Positions 28,276 to 37,819 of a stretch of DNA of 64,000 bases are shown in pieces; position 1 is the stretch's first letter; each line of letters begins with the position of its first letter. A program made the translations under genes and the position numbers. A model generated the notes under the pieces. The model was not told the origin of the DNA and made no database searches. It saw nothing but the letters and a program-made list of their open reading frames with translations. This stretch comes from Mesorhizobium sp. C432A (GTDB taxonomy: Bacteria > Pseudomonadota > Alphaproteobacteria > Rhizobiales > Rhizobiaceae): NCBI RefSeq assembly GCF_030323145.1, contig NZ_CP100470.1:1550001-1614000 (forward strand), written 5' to 3'.

Positions 28276-29130
28276 CTACTGCCTGGTGGCGGCAGTTTCC
28301 TGTCGGGCCTCCGGCGGAGGTGCGGGAACCGAAATGGCCTCGGCGTCGAACGCCTGCTTGACGCGTTTGGTGAGATCGATCTGGGTGGCGAAGAAATCCG
28401 CCGCCGTGGTCCAGTAGCGCAAGGTGATGGCGACGCTGGCATCGCCCACCGTGGCGACGAAGGCGATCGGCGCCGGCTCTCGCTTGACGCGGCGCTCGCT
28501 GCCGGCAACGCCCAGCATGGTTTTCTGCGCCAGGTCGATGTCGTTCCAGGAGCCGATGCTCAGCGTGATATCGCCGCGGCGCACACCATTACGGGTAAAA
28601 TTGCGCACCGGCTGGTTCCACAGCGTCGAATTGGGCGCCAGCACATAGACGCCGTCTGTCGTGCGGAGCTTGGTGGCGAACAGGCCGATTTCCTCGACGG
28701 TGCCGGAAATGGCGCCGACCTCGACATATTCGCCGATGCGGAATGGCCTGAGCGCCAGAAGCATGATGCCTGCGGCGATGTTCTGCAGCGTGCCTTGCAG
28801 CGCCAGGCCGATTGCCAGCCCGATGGCGCCGATGGCGGCGATGATCGAGGCCGTCTGAACGCCGAACTGGCCGAGCACCATGATGATGACCAGGATCAGG
28901 ATGGCGTAGCGCACGATCTTCGAGAAGAAATGGCGCAGCGTCGCGTCGAAACCATGGATATGGCCGAGGCCGGCTGAGATCGATCGTTCTGCGAGCCCGG
29001 CGACGAGATAGCCGACGACCAGCAGGATGATGGCGCCGATGGCGGAGAAGGAATAGGAAACGATCAGCGTGCTGAGTTGCGCAAGGCCAGCCTGCACGGT
29101 GAGCAGCGTGTTCTGGGGGTCGATTGGCAT
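28276..29130 (-). CDS. Small-conductance mechanosensitive channel, MscS family
   Basis: 284 residues from the ATG at 29130 (MPIDPQNTLL); the upstream 22 residues are not membrane-like. Three transmembrane segments lie in residues 15-130, the third being the Ala/Gly-rich pore helix (IIAAIGAIGLAIGLALQGTL). The beta domain RPFRIGEYVEVG and the signature IGLFATKLRTTDGVYVLAPNS follow. The channel opens under membrane tension and releases solutes on osmotic downshock. It converges on the MFS gene with 15 bases between. Confidence 0.94.
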   Translation of the reverse strand: MPIDPQNTLLTVQAGLAQLSTLIVSYSFSAIGAIILLVVGYLVAGLAERSISAGLGHIHGFDATLRHFFSKIVRYAILILVIIMVLGQFGVQTASIIAAIGAIGLAIGLALQGTLQNIAAGIMLLALRPFRIGEYVEVGAISGTVEEIGLFATKLRTTDGVYVLAPNSTLWNQPVRNFTRNGVRRGDITLSIGSWNDIDLAQKTMLGVAGSERRVKREPAPIAFVATVGDASVAITLRYWTTAADFFATQIDLTKRVKQAFDAEAISVPAPPPEARQETAATRQ

Positions 29131-29370
29131 CAGGAAAATCCGTTTGGGGGTGTGTCGATAACCCCTGCCGCGGCCATGGGTTCCGATTTTTCTCAAGGCT
29201 CCGGAACCGGAAGTCGTGCACTGCGTTCGCGCTGGCAGGGCCTCCCGTCTTGAAACTGCAAGGGAACTCTGCCTATCTATAGGGTGTCACCTGATTTCGT
29301 GGGTGATTTGGTTGTTCTTGCTGCGAAAGGAAATACACTGAGAACAGCATTGCGGAAGAAGGCTGACATC

Positions 29371-29748
29371 ATGCCTTCGCCGGCCAGGATCAGCGTAGAT
29401 GACGCCGTGTCCCGTGCCATCAAGACAGTCCTTGCCAGTCTGGAAGACTCCAAGGCCGAAAATATTGTCTCAATCGACATTCAGCGGAAATCGAGCCTCG
29501 GCGACTATATGGTCATCGCGTCGGGCCGGTCGCACCGTCATGTCTCGGCTGTCGCCGACCACCTCCTCAAGGCGCTCAAGGATGCCGGTCTCGGCACGGC
29601 GCGCGTCGAGGGGCTGTCCGGCGCCGACTGGGTCCTGATCGATTCAGGCGACATCATCGTCCATGTCTTCCGCCCAGAAGTCCGCGAATTCTACAATCTT
29701 GAAAAGATGTGGCAGGCGCCGGACCTCGAGGAAGAGACCTTGCACTGA
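29371..29748 (+). CDS. rsfS: Ribosome silencing factor RsfS
   Basis: 125 residues from the ATG at 29371, with AAGAAGG eight bases upstream; the frame is open from 29284 but the family begins here. Signatures are KAENIVSIDIQRKSSLGDYMVIASG, RHVSAVADHLLKALK, GADWVLIDSGDIIVHVF and EVREFYNLEKMW. RsfS binds L14 and blocks joining of the subunits in starvation. It precedes rlmH, the standard neighbour. Confidence 0.96.
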   Translation: MPSPARISVDDAVSRAIKTVLASLEDSKAENIVSIDIQRKSSLGDYMVIASGRSHRHVSAVADHLLKALKDAGLGTARVEGLSGADWVLIDSGDIIVHVFRPEVREFYNLEKMWQAPDLEEETLH

Positions 29749-29810
29749 GCTCCGTCTCATGTCGTAACCATCCTGGGTGCGACATGGATTGAAAGCTCGC
29801 CGAGGCAGGG

Positions 29811-30293
29811 ATGAAGATAGCAGTTCATGCCGTGGGCCGGATGAAGGCCGGCCCCGAGAGAGAACTCGCCGACCGCTATTTCGAGCGTTTCGCCAAGAGC
29901 GGCCCGGCGATCGGGTTCGAATTCTCTGGTGTCGCCGAGATCGCCGAGGGACGAGCCCAGAACGCCAATGAGCGCCGCCGCGAGGAAGGCCAGAAGCTGC
30001 AGGCACAGCTGCAGCCGGGCACGGCGCTGTTCCTGCTCGACGAACGCGGCAAAAACCTGTCCTCAGACGATTTCGCCAGCCGTATCGGCCAGCTGCGCGA
30101 TGGCGGACGCAAGGCGTTGGTCATCGCCATTGGCGGCGCCGACGGGCACGACCAGTCGATTCGCGATCAGGCTGAGCTGATAGTCTCGTTCGGCGCGGCG
30201 ACCTGGCCGCACCAACTGGTGCGCGTCATGCTGGGCGAGCAGCTCTATCGGGCGGCAACGATTCTTTCGGGACATCCCTACCACCGTTCGTAA
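29811..30293 (+). CDS. rlmH: 23S rRNA pseudouridine-1915 N3-methyltransferase
   Basis: 160 residues, full length, a SPOUT methyltransferase. The C-terminal knot is shown by FLLDERGKNLSSDDFASRI, ALVIAIGGADGHDQ, and the end MLGEQLYRAATILSGHPYHR, which binds SAM. RlmH methylates pseudouridine 1915 in helix 69 of 23S rRNA. It follows rsfS by 62 bases. Confidence 0.97.
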   Translation: MKIAVHAVGRMKAGPERELADRYFERFAKSGPAIGFEFSGVAEIAEGRAQNANERRREEGQKLQAQLQPGTALFLLDERGKNLSSDDFASRIGQLRDGGRKALVIAIGGADGHDQSIRDQAELIVSFGAATWPHQLVRVMLGEQLYRAATILSGHPYHRS

Positions 30294-30415
30294 ATCAGTG
30301 GGTCGAGGATCAATCGTCCGGATTTCCGCCCCAATGCGCGGCTGTTTTGTGCTAGGCTTCGGTTCGATCATGGTTGATGGTTCGTTAACGAAGCCACGCA
30401 TAGAGTCGGGCTTCA

Positions 30416-31774
30416 ATGGCTGACAACGGGAAATCACGAACGGGCTTCCGGCACGCGCGCTGCGGCATCGCTGCAGCAGTGGTTTTGCTGTCGCTCGGGC
30501 TTGCGCGGGCCGAAAATACGCTGGACGTGGCGCCCGACCCCGATCTGAGCCGTGCCGAATATGAGAAGGTGTCGGCCGAGATCACGCTGTCGTCCGAACG
30601 GCTGGCCAAGCTCGCCGCCGACATTGCTTCGGTCAAGAAGGACCATGCCTCGATCACCGCGGCGCTTATCCAGTCGGCGATGACCGAGCAGAAGCTCGGC
30701 CAGGACATCGAGGATATCGGCGCCAGGCTCGAAGGACTGAAGGGCGAGGAACAGAAGATCCGTGTCTCGCTGGCGGCGCGGCGCGACGTGCTGGCCGAGG
30801 TGCTGGGGGCGCTGCAGCGCATGGGGCTCAATCCGCCGCCGGCGATCCTGGTCAAGCCGGAAGACGCACTGTCGTCGGTGCGCAGCGCCATCCTGCTCGG
30901 CGCAGTGGTGCCGGAACTGCGCCAGCAGACCGACAAATTGCTGGCCGACCTCAGGGAACAGACCCGGGTGACGGCCTCGATCGAGGCCGAGCGGACGCGG
31001 CTGACAGCGGCGGTCGGCGAGCAGACGGCGGAAAAGAAACGCCTCTCCATGCTGCTCGAAGCCAAGCAGAAGCTCGAGGCGGACACCTGGACGGCGATGG
31101 CCGCTGAAAAGCAGCGGTCCCAGGCGCTTGCGGCCAAGGCCGGCAGCCTGAAAGAGCTGATCGCTTCGCTTGAAGCCGACAAGAGCCGCAAGGCGGCGGA
31201 TGCCGTCAAGGCAGGCGAACAGAAAGCGGCCGACAGCGATAAGCCGGACGCCGATAACGCCGATGCAGGCACAACCGCGTCGACGGAGCTGGCTTCGCTG
31301 CCCGTGCCGGAAGGCAACCGCCTCACCGCCGCCGCGCCGTTTTCGGCACTTCAGGGACAAGTCTCGCTGCCGGTCACCGGCAAGATCAAGCTGCGTTTCG
31401 GGGCCGATGACGGTAACGGCGCGGTGATGCTTGGCGACATGGTTGCGACACAATCGGGAGCCATCGTCACGGCACCGGCGGACGGAAATGTGCTTTATGC
31501 GGGGCCTTTTCGCTCCTATGGTCAACTCTTGATCCTCAATGCGGGAGACGGCTATCATGTCGTCCTGGCGGGGATGAGCAGAATCAGCGTCGCGTCTGGC
31601 CAGTCGGTGCTCGCAGGAGAGCCGGTCGGCGCGATGGGAGAGGCCCGGGTGGCAAGCACCTCGGCCTCGAAGAATGGAAATGCCACGCCGGAACTCTATG
31701 TCGAGTTCCGCAAGGATGGAAAACCCGTCGATCCGACCCCATGGTGGGCGGACCGCTTCTCTGGAAGGACGTGA
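30416..31774 (+). CDS. envC: EnvC-like murein hydrolase activator (degenerate LytM domain)
   Basis: 452 residues. A signal peptide (about residues 15-32, ending LGLARA) sends it to the periplasm. Residues about 45-260 are a long coiled coil, and residues about 320-445 form an M23/LytM domain. The zinc ligands of active M23 peptidases are missing: the HxGxD and HLHFE motifs are replaced (…MLGDM… and ELYVEF). This fits EnvC, which has no peptidase activity itself but activates amidases at the division site. It overlaps ctpA closely (one base between stop and start) as in other Alphaproteobacteria. Confidence 0.9.
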   Translation: MADNGKSRTGFRHARCGIAAAVVLLSLGLARAENTLDVAPDPDLSRAEYEKVSAEITLSSERLAKLAADIASVKKDHASITAALIQSAMTEQKLGQDIEDIGARLEGLKGEEQKIRVSLAARRDVLAEVLGALQRMGLNPPPAILVKPEDALSSVRSAILLGAVVPELRQQTDKLLADLREQTRVTASIEAERTRLTAAVGEQTAEKKRLSMLLEAKQKLEADTWTAMAAEKQRSQALAAKAGSLKELIASLEADKSRKAADAVKAGEQKAADSDKPDADNADAGTTASTELASLPVPEGNRLTAAAPFSALQGQVSLPVTGKIKLRFGADDGNGAVMLGDMVATQSGAIVTAPADGNVLYAGPFRSYGQLLILNAGDGYHVVLAGMSRISVASGQSVLAGEPVGAMGEARVASTSASKNGNATPELYVEFRKDGKPVDPTPWWADRFSGRT

Positions 31775-31775
31775 A

Positions 31776-33101
31776 ATGATGCGGAAACTGTCGCTTCTTA
31801 TTGCCGGTGCGCTGATGGGCGCGTCAGCGATGAGCCTGGTCTATGGCGCCCCCGGCTCGACGGCGAACGCTGCAGGCTCCGAGACCTACAAGCAACTGGC
31901 GATCTTCGGCGACATCTTCGAGCGCGTGCGGGCGCAGTATGTGACGCCGCCGGACGACAAGTCGCTGGTCGAAAACGCCATCAACGGCATGCTCACCTCG
32001 CTCGACCCGCACTCCTCCTACATGAATGCCGAGCAGGCGCAGGACATGCGCGTGCAGACCAAGGGTGAGTTCGGCGGCCTCGGCATCGAGGTCACCATGG
32101 AGAACGACCTGGTCAAGGTGATCACGCCTATCGACGACACCCCGGCTGCCAAGGCAGGCGTGCTGGCCGGCGACTATATCGCCAAGATCGACGGCCAAGA
32201 GGTTCGCGGCCTGACGCTCAACGATGCAGTCGAAAAGATGCGCGGCCTGGTCAACACGCCGATCAAGCTGACCATCCTGCGCCAAGGCGCCGACAAGCCG
32301 ATCGAGCTGACGGTGGTGCGCGATATCATCAAGGTCAAGGCGGTCAAGTTCCGGGTCGAGAACGACATCGGCTACATGAAGATCACCTCCTTCACCGAAA
32401 AGACCTATGACGACCTCGAGAATGCCATCGACACCATCAAGAAGCAGGTGCCGAACGACAAGCTCAAGGGCTATGTGCTCGATCTCAGGCTCAACCCGGG
32501 CGGCCTGCTCGACCAGGCGGTGAGCGTGTCCGACGCCTTCCTCGACCGTGGCGAGATCGTCTCGACCCGCGGCCGCGACCCGAAGGACGTCACACGCTTC
32601 GACGCCAAGGCAGGCGACGACATCGGCGCCAAGCCGCTGATCGTGCTCGTCAATGGCGGTTCGGCCAGCGCCTCCGAGATCGTCGCCGGCGCGCTTCAGG
32701 ACCTGCGCCGCGCCACAGTGGTCGGCACGCAGTCGTTCGGCAAGGGCTCGGTGCAGACCATCATCCCGCTTGGCGAGAACGGCGCGCTGCGCCTGACGAC
32801 GGCGCTCTATTACACGCCGTCCGGCAAGTCGATCCAGGGCAAGGGCATCACGCCCGACATCAAGGTCGACCAGCCGCTGCCGCCCGAACTGCAGGGCAGG
32901 GACCTGACCCGCGGTGAATCTGACCTCAAGGGCCACATCAAGGGCGCCGACGAGAGCGATACCGGTTCGGGCTCGGCTGCCTATGTGCCGCCGGATCCGA
33001 AGGACGATCTGCAGCTGATCTATGCCGAACAGCTGCTGCGCGGCCAGAAGACCGACCCGGCATTCCCGCCGAATCCGGAGAAGGCAGTGCTTAACCAATA
33101 A
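31776..33101 (+). CDS. ctpA: Carboxy-terminal processing protease (S41 family)
   Basis: 441 residues from the ATG at 31776, preceded by GGAAGGA; one base separates it from the envC stop. Signal peptide at residues 1-32. A PDZ domain (about 85-170: GEFGGLGIEVTMEND, GDYIAKIDGQEVRG) precedes the S41 protease core with the catalytic Ser in NGGSASASEIVAGAL (about residue 295) and the Lys in SFGKGSVQT (about 320). CtpA trims periplasmic proteins and in this group affects cell-envelope integrity. Its neighbour EnvC suggests a shared role in peptidoglycan hydrolysis control. Confidence 0.96.
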   Translation: MMRKLSLLIAGALMGASAMSLVYGAPGSTANAAGSETYKQLAIFGDIFERVRAQYVTPPDDKSLVENAINGMLTSLDPHSSYMNAEQAQDMRVQTKGEFGGLGIEVTMENDLVKVITPIDDTPAAKAGVLAGDYIAKIDGQEVRGLTLNDAVEKMRGLVNTPIKLTILRQGADKPIELTVVRDIIKVKAVKFRVENDIGYMKITSFTEKTYDDLENAIDTIKKQVPNDKLKGYVLDLRLNPGGLLDQAVSVSDAFLDRGEIVSTRGRDPKDVTRFDAKAGDDIGAKPLIVLVNGGSASASEIVAGALQDLRRATVVGTQSFGKGSVQTIIPLGENGALRLTTALYYTPSGKSIQGKGITPDIKVDQPLPPELQGRDLTRGESDLKGHIKGADESDTGSGSAAYVPPDPKDDLQLIYAEQLLRGQKTDPAFPPNPEKAVLNQ

Positions 33102-33144
33102 AATCGACTGGTAGCTCTGGCTGCCCAATCGAAGCGATGCAATG

Positions 33145-33173
33145 CTGCCGGGACCGTGAGGTTCCGGCAGTTT
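33145..33173 (+). terminator. Candidate terminator after ctpA
   Basis: Eleven-base stem CTGCCGGGACC / GGTTCCGGCAG with one G-T pair, GTGA loop, followed by TTT. The T run is short, so it is only a candidate. Confidence 0.5.
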
Positions 33174-33284
33174 GATTCGGGGGCAGCTGGGCGCTGCGCC
33201 TCAAAAGGCGCAGGGGACGCGCCGTCAGTTTTGGATCTGCGCATGGCGAAAAGATTTCGCTGATCACGCGCCCGGGGATGCGGC

Positions 33285-34466
33285 TTGGCTGACGTCGGCA
33301 AGGACATCGAACGCCCGCTCGGACAGACCGTCCGACCGCGTGCTGCGTCGCGCGGGATCAGCGCTGGCGCCGTCGCGGCGACGCTGGTCGTGCTGGCCGC
33401 GGTCGGCATCTCCGGCGCGATCGCGCTGCGCGAGAAGCCGTTCCGCAAACCGGAAGCAATCGCGGTCTCGACGCCAAAGGTGACGGCGGCGGCCGAGCCC
33501 GCGGCCGCAGCACCCACTGCTCAAGCGACGGCGGCAGCGCCGAAGGCGGAAACGCCCAAGGCCAGCGGTCCGCAGATCATCCATGTGCAAACCCAGGAGG
33601 GTGACGGCCCGCCCAATGCAGCCATTGTCATCCACGACCCGTCGACGATCGGCCAGAACCTGAAGATCGCGCATATCCCCGACAGGGCGCTGATCGAGGC
33701 CAGCGACACCGGCCCGTTGCCGGTTCGCGCCGCTGACGGCCGGCGGCCGTTCGATGTCTATGCGCGGCCGTGGTCGGGTTCGCGCGGCGCTCGCGTGGCA
33801 ATCGTCATCGGCGGGCTTGCCGTGTCGCAGACCGGCACGCAGGCGGCAATCGCCAAGCTGCCGGCTGAAGTGACTTTGGCCTTTGCGCCGCAAGGCAACA
33901 GCATCGGCCGGTGGATGCAGGCGGCACGGCAGAGCGGGCATGAGGTGGTCATGCAGGTGCCGCTCGAACCGTTCGACTATCCCAATGTCAATCCCGGCCG
34001 CAACACGCTGACAGTGGCGGCAAGCCAGGACGACAATCTGAAGAATCTGCGCTGGGCGCTGTCGCGGACCACCAACTATACCGGCGTCATGAACTATATG
34101 GGGGCGCGCTTTTCGGCCGACGCGACAGCGATGGGGCCGTTCATGGCCGAGCTTGGCAGGCGCGGCCTTGCCTATATCGATGACGGCTCGTCCGCACGGA
34201 GCCTGGCGTCCGATCTCGCCTTGAAGGACGGTGTGCCGTTCGTCGCCGGCGATACGGCAATCGACGCCGTGCAGGACCGCGGCGCCATCCTGAAAAAGCT
34301 CGACGCGCTGGAAGCGACCGCGCGTGCGAAAGGCTCCGCCGTCGGCATCGGCTCGGCTTTCGACCTCACCGTCGACACCGTGGCGTTCTGGGCGGTCGAA
34401 GCGAAAAAGCGCGGCATCGAGATCGTACCGATCTCGGCGGTGGCCATCGACCCGGAAAAGGGCTGA
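33285..34466 (+). CDS. yibQ: YibQ-like divergent polysaccharide deacetylase
   Basis: 393 residues from a TTG at 33285 with GGGGATG just upstream. One N-terminal membrane anchor ([21 protein letters not shown]) is followed by an Ala/Pro-rich linker (about 60-100) and the divergent polysaccharide deacetylase domain (about 165-390): [44 protein letters not shown], and [15 protein letters not shown]. It sits right behind envC-ctpA, the arrangement also seen in enterobacteria (envC-yibQ), and is presumed to act on peptidoglycan or another glycan in the periplasm. The activity of this family has not, to my knowledge, been settled. Confidence 0.9.
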   Translation: MADVGKDIERPLGQTVRPRAASRGISAGAVAATLVVLAAVGISGAIALREKPFRKPEAIAVSTPKVTAAAEPAAAAPTAQATAAAPKAETPKASGPQIIHVQTQEGDGPPNAAIVIHDPSTIGQNLKIAHIPDRALIEASDTGPLPVRAADGRRPFDVYARPWSGSRGARVAIVIGGLAVSQTGTQAAIAKLPAEVTLAFAPQGNSIGRWMQAARQSGHEVVMQVPLEPFDYPNVNPGRNTLTVAASQDDNLKNLRWALSRTTNYTGVMNYMGARFSADATAMGPFMAELGRRGLAYIDDGSSARSLASDLALKDGVPFVAGDTAIDAVQDRGAILKKLDALEATARAKGSAVGIGSAFDLTVDTVAFWAVEAKKRGIEIVPISAVAIDPEKG

Positions 34467-34468
34467 TC

Positions 34469-34984
34469 ATGACGAAGAAACCTGTCGACCCCGAGACGCT
34501 GCCATACCGCCCCTGTGTCGGGCTGATGATCCTCAATGGCGACGGGCTGGTCTGGGTCGGGCACCGCATCGCCGAACCGGACAGCGAATTTGCCGGGACC
34601 ACGCAGCTCTGGCAGATGCCGCAAGGCGGCATCGACGAGGGCGAGGAGCCGCTGCAGGCGGCCGGGCGCGAGCTCTATGAAGAGACCGGCATGCGCTCGG
34701 TCACGCTGCTGGCCGAGGCGCCGCATTGGATCAACTACGACCTGCCGCCCGATCTGGTCGGCATCGCCCTCAAGGGCCGCTATCGCGGCCAGACGCAGAA
34801 ATGGTTCGCCTACCGCTTTCACGGCGAGACCAGAGAGATCCAGATCAATCCGCCGCCAGGCGGCCACACCGCCGAATTCGATGAATGGGCATGGCGGCCG
34901 ATGCAGGACCTGCCCGATCTGATAGTGCCGTTCAAACGCAAGGTCTATGAGGATGTGGTGGCGGCGTTCCGTCATCTTGCCTAG
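34469..34984 (+). CDS. rppH: RNA pyrophosphohydrolase (Nudix)
   Basis: 171 residues. The Nudix box [23 protein letters not shown] is complete at about residues 53-75. The N-terminal [19 protein letters not shown] and the C-terminal [21 protein letters not shown] match RppH. The enzyme removes pyrophosphate from mRNA 5' ends and so starts decay; in rhizobia it is often annotated IalA-like. It begins two bases after yibQ, so it is in the same unit. Confidence 0.95.
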   Translation: MTKKPVDPETLPYRPCVGLMILNGDGLVWVGHRIAEPDSEFAGTTQLWQMPQGGIDEGEEPLQAAGRELYEETGMRSVTLLAEAPHWINYDLPPDLVGIALKGRYRGQTQKWFAYRFHGETREIQINPPPGGHTAEFDEWAWRPMQDLPDLIVPFKRKVYEDVVAAFRHLA

Positions 34985-35097
34985 CTGGATGTGACGGTTC
35001 GCACGGCACCTGATTCGTGCTTTATTGATCGGGACACCCGCAGCCACGAGACCCATATGAACGACGCCGGGCAATGGCCTCTTAGCGCAGCGTATGG

Positions 35098-35234
35098 GCT
35101 GCCCCTCACCCGCCTGCCGGCTTTCGTCACTCGAAAAGCCAAGCAGTTGGCTTTTCGTCCGCTTTACGCCGACCGCTCCTCAACTCCCCGTATAGGGATA
35201 GGGAGAGATATCCGGCAGGACAATGAGGGGCAGC
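35098..35234. repeat. Inverted repeat upstream of alr
   Basis: GCTGCCCCTCA (35098-35108) and CCTGCCGG (35113-35120) pair with CCGGCAGG (35212-35219) and TGAGGGGCAGC (35224-35234). Inside is a perfect 11-base hairpin CGAAAAGCCAA-GCAG-TTGGCTTTTCG at 35132-35157. It ends in ATGAGGGGCAGCGCCGA, the same word found at 45514 in front of the FAD oxidase. Confidence 0.8.
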
Positions 35235-35255
35235 GCCGACTTCAGCGGGTCTGCG

Positions 35256-36365
35256 ATGCATAAAGCCAAAGATACCATCAGCGAAGCGGCGGCCGGCGCC
35301 ATTCTCACCATCGATCTCGGCGCTATCCGAGAGAATTACCGGCGGCTCAAGGCAAAGCTCGGCGGCGTGCGCTGCGCCGGCGTCGTCAAGGCCGACGGTT
35401 ACGGGCTCGGCGCGCGGCAAGTGGCGGCGGCACTGGTTGCCGAAGGCTGCGACAGCTTCTTTGTCGCGCATCTCACCGAGGGTGTCGCGCTGCGCGACGC
35501 ACTCGGACCGAAGCTGGAAATCCATGTGCTGAACGGGCTGCCGCCGGGCTCGGAACCCGAAGCGGTGGCTGCCGACCTTGTTCCCGTCATCAACAGCACC
35601 GGGCAACTGAAGGCGTGGAGCAAAGCCGGCCAGAAGGCCGGCCGCAAGCTCAAGGCCGCCATCCAGGTCGACAGCGGCATGTCGCGGCTGGGCATGGCGC
35701 CGGCAGAGGTCGAGGCGCTTACGGCCGATGCTTTCGCCGGCGTCGATGTCGTTCTCGTCATGAGCCATCTGGCCCGTGCGGACGAACCGACCAATGCGGC
35801 CAATGACGCGCAACTCAAAGAGTTCGAACGGCTGCGCAAAATGCTGCCCAAGGCGCCGGCGTCGCTGGACAATTCTTCCGGCATCTTTCTTGGGCCGCGC
35901 TATCAGTACGACCTCGCGCGTCCGGGCGCTGCGCTCTACGGCATCAATCCGACGCCTGATGAGGCGAACCCGATGCTGCCGGTGGTGCGGCTCGAGGCAA
36001 AGATCATCCAGACACGCGGCATCGATAAGGGCGCGGGCGTCGGCTACGGACATGCGTTTCTGGCCAGCGGTCCCTTGCGCGCGGCCACGATCTCGCTCGG
36101 CTATGCCGATGGCTGGCACCGGCGCGCGGCTTCGGCTGCCTGGCTCGACGGCGTGCGACTGCCCTTTGTCGGGCGGGTGTCGATGGATTCGATCATACTC
36201 GACATCTCGGCCCTGCCGGCCGGCCGGCTGCGCGAGGGCGACCTTGTCGAACTCCTGGGCCCCTCGCAGAGCGTCGATGACGCCGCCGGTCATGCCGGCA
36301 CGATCGGTTATGAAATCCTGACCAGTCTCGGCCCCCGCTTCCACCGCCGCTATATCAACGAATAG
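35256..36365 (+). CDS. alr: Alanine racemase
   Basis: 369 residues from the ATG at 35256; the earlier in-frame ATG at 35223 lies in a repeat. The PLP-binding lysine is in CAGVVKADGYGLGA (Lys45) and the second catalytic residue in GAGVGYGHAF (Tyr264); the LARPGAALYGINP and RVSMDSIILD blocks are intact. It interconverts L- and D-alanine, supplying D-Ala for peptidoglycan or, next to dadA, feeding catabolism (DadX role). The close dadA gene favours a catabolic copy, but a single alr could serve both. Confidence 0.95.
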   Translation: MHKAKDTISEAAAGAILTIDLGAIRENYRRLKAKLGGVRCAGVVKADGYGLGARQVAAALVAEGCDSFFVAHLTEGVALRDALGPKLEIHVLNGLPPGSEPEAVAADLVPVINSTGQLKAWSKAGQKAGRKLKAAIQVDSGMSRLGMAPAEVEALTADAFAGVDVVLVMSHLARADEPTNAANDAQLKEFERLRKMLPKAPASLDNSSGIFLGPRYQYDLARPGAALYGINPTPDEANPMLPVVRLEAKIIQTRGIDKGAGVGYGHAFLASGPLRAATISLGYADGWHRRAASAAWLDGVRLPFVGRVSMDSIILDISALPAGRLREGDLVELLGPSQSVDDAAGHAGTIGYEILTSLGPRFHRRYINE

Positions 36366-36458
36366 AGCCGCGACACGCCGCCCCTTGGCGGACGCCGCAG
36401 AATCCGGCAGACAGGAGGCGGCGGCCCTCTGACGGAAGTCGTCGTGGAGAGTGATGCG

Positions 36459-37715
36459 ATGAAGATCTTCGTGTTGGGCGGCGGCGTTATCGGGGTCACC
36501 ACTGCCTATTATCTCGCTGAGGCCGGCCACGAGGTGACGGTGTTCGACCGCCAGAAAGGGCCGGCGCTGGAAACCAGCTTCGCCAATGCCGGCGAGATCT
36601 CGCCGGGCTATGCTTCGCCCTGGGCCGGCCCCGGCATTCCGCTGAAGGCAATCAAGTGGCTGTTGATGAAGCATGGCCCGCTGGTGGTGCGGCCGGCCTT
36701 CGATCCGTATATGTGGACATGGCTCATCAAGATGCTGCGCAATTGCACCGCGGATCGCTACGCCATCAACAAGGCGCGCATGGTGCCGCTCGCCGAATAC
36801 AGCCGCGACACGCTGAAGGCGCTGCGCGAGGCGACCGGCATCGCTTATGATGAGCGGACCAAGGGCACGCTGCAGCTGTTTCGCACGCAAAAGCAGCTCG
36901 ACGGCACCGGCGGCGATGTCGAAGTGCTGAAGAAATATGGCGTTCCCTACGAGTTGCTCGATCCCGAAGGCTGCATTGGGGCCGAGCCGGCGCTGGCCGG
37001 CGTGCGGGAAAAGTTTGTCGGCGGGCTGAGATTGCCCGGCGACGAAACTGGCGACTGCAAGATGTTCACCGATCGGCTGGCCGAGCTCTGCGTGGCGCGC
37101 GGCGTCACGTTCGAGTACGGCACGCAGATCCGGCGCTTCTCCAAGAACCGCAATCGGATCGTCAGCGTCGGCACCGACCAGCGCTCGCGCGCGGCCGACG
37201 CTTATGTGCTGGCGCTGGGCAGCTATTCGGCGCGCTTCATGCGCCTGCTCAGGCGCCCGATCCCGGTCTATCCGGTCAAGGGCTATTCGATCACCGTTCC
37301 TATCAAGGACGCGGTCGCCGCCCCGGTGTCGACGGTAATGGACGAAACCTACAAGGTGGCGATCACCAGGCTCGGCGACCGCATCCGCGTCGGCGGCACG
37401 GCGGAGATTTCCGGCTTCGATCTCAGGCTGCACGAATCGCGCCGGCGCACCCTCGAACATTCGGTCGGCGATCTGTTCCCGGATGGTGGCGACCTCAAGG
37501 CAGCGTCCTTCTGGTGCGGACTGCGGCCGATGACGCCGGACGGGCCGCCGTTGGTCGGCCGCACCGAGTTCTCCAACCTCTATCTCAACACCGGGCACGG
37601 CACGCTTGGCTGGACCATGGCCTGCGGCTCGGCCAAGGTGCTGTCCGACATCATCTCCAGCAAGGTGCCTGATATCGATGTGCGGGAGCTGGGGCCGGAG
37701 CGGTATTTGAGGTAG
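36459..37715 (+). CDS. dadA: D-amino acid dehydrogenase small subunit type
   Basis: 418 residues from the ATG at 36459, with GGAGAG seven bases upstream. FAD-binding start [20 protein letters not shown], then [20 protein letters not shown] typical of DadA, and the C-terminal [16 protein letters not shown] and [17 protein letters not shown]. DadA oxidatively deaminates D-alanine and other D-amino acids to keto acids, passing electrons to the respiratory chain at the inner membrane. Following alr, it completes L-alanine catabolism to pyruvate. Confidence 0.95.
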   Translation: MKIFVLGGGVIGVTTAYYLAEAGHEVTVFDRQKGPALETSFANAGEISPGYASPWAGPGIPLKAIKWLLMKHGPLVVRPAFDPYMWTWLIKMLRNCTADRYAINKARMVPLAEYSRDTLKALREATGIAYDERTKGTLQLFRTQKQLDGTGGDVEVLKKYGVPYELLDPEGCIGAEPALAGVREKFVGGLRLPGDETGDCKMFTDRLAELCVARGVTFEYGTQIRRFSKNRNRIVSVGTDQRSRAADAYVLALGSYSARFMRLLRRPIPVYPVKGYSITVPIKDAVAAPVSTVMDETYKVAITRLGDRIRVGGTAEISGFDLRLHESRRRTLEHSVGDLFPDGGDLKAASFWCGLRPMTPDGPPLVGRTEFSNLYLNTGHGTLGWTMACGSAKVLSDIISSKVPDIDVRELGPERYLR

Positions 37716-37743
37716 GGGTGCTTTTTAAAGCTCGCGGGCCAGC

Positions 37744-37773
37744 ACCCCCTCTGTCCTACCGGACAGAGGGGGT
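37744..37773. repeat. Perfect hairpin repeat after dadA
   Basis: ACCCCCTCTGTCC / GGACAGAGGGGGT, 13-base perfect stem with a TACC loop: a minimal copy of the repeat at 26110-26265. It lies between two convergent genes and may act as a terminator, although no T run follows. Confidence 0.8.
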
Positions 37774-37819
37774 GTAAAGGATCGCTACAGAACGGCATTC
37801 CTTCAGCCTCGCCAGCCCC

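Noticed and set aside
35127..37598. 823-residue open frame on the minus strand opposite alr and dadA
   Set aside because: It runs antiparallel to two clear enzymes, spans their gap and a repeat, and its composition (rich in Arg, Ala, His, Gln) is that of a high-GC shadow frame.
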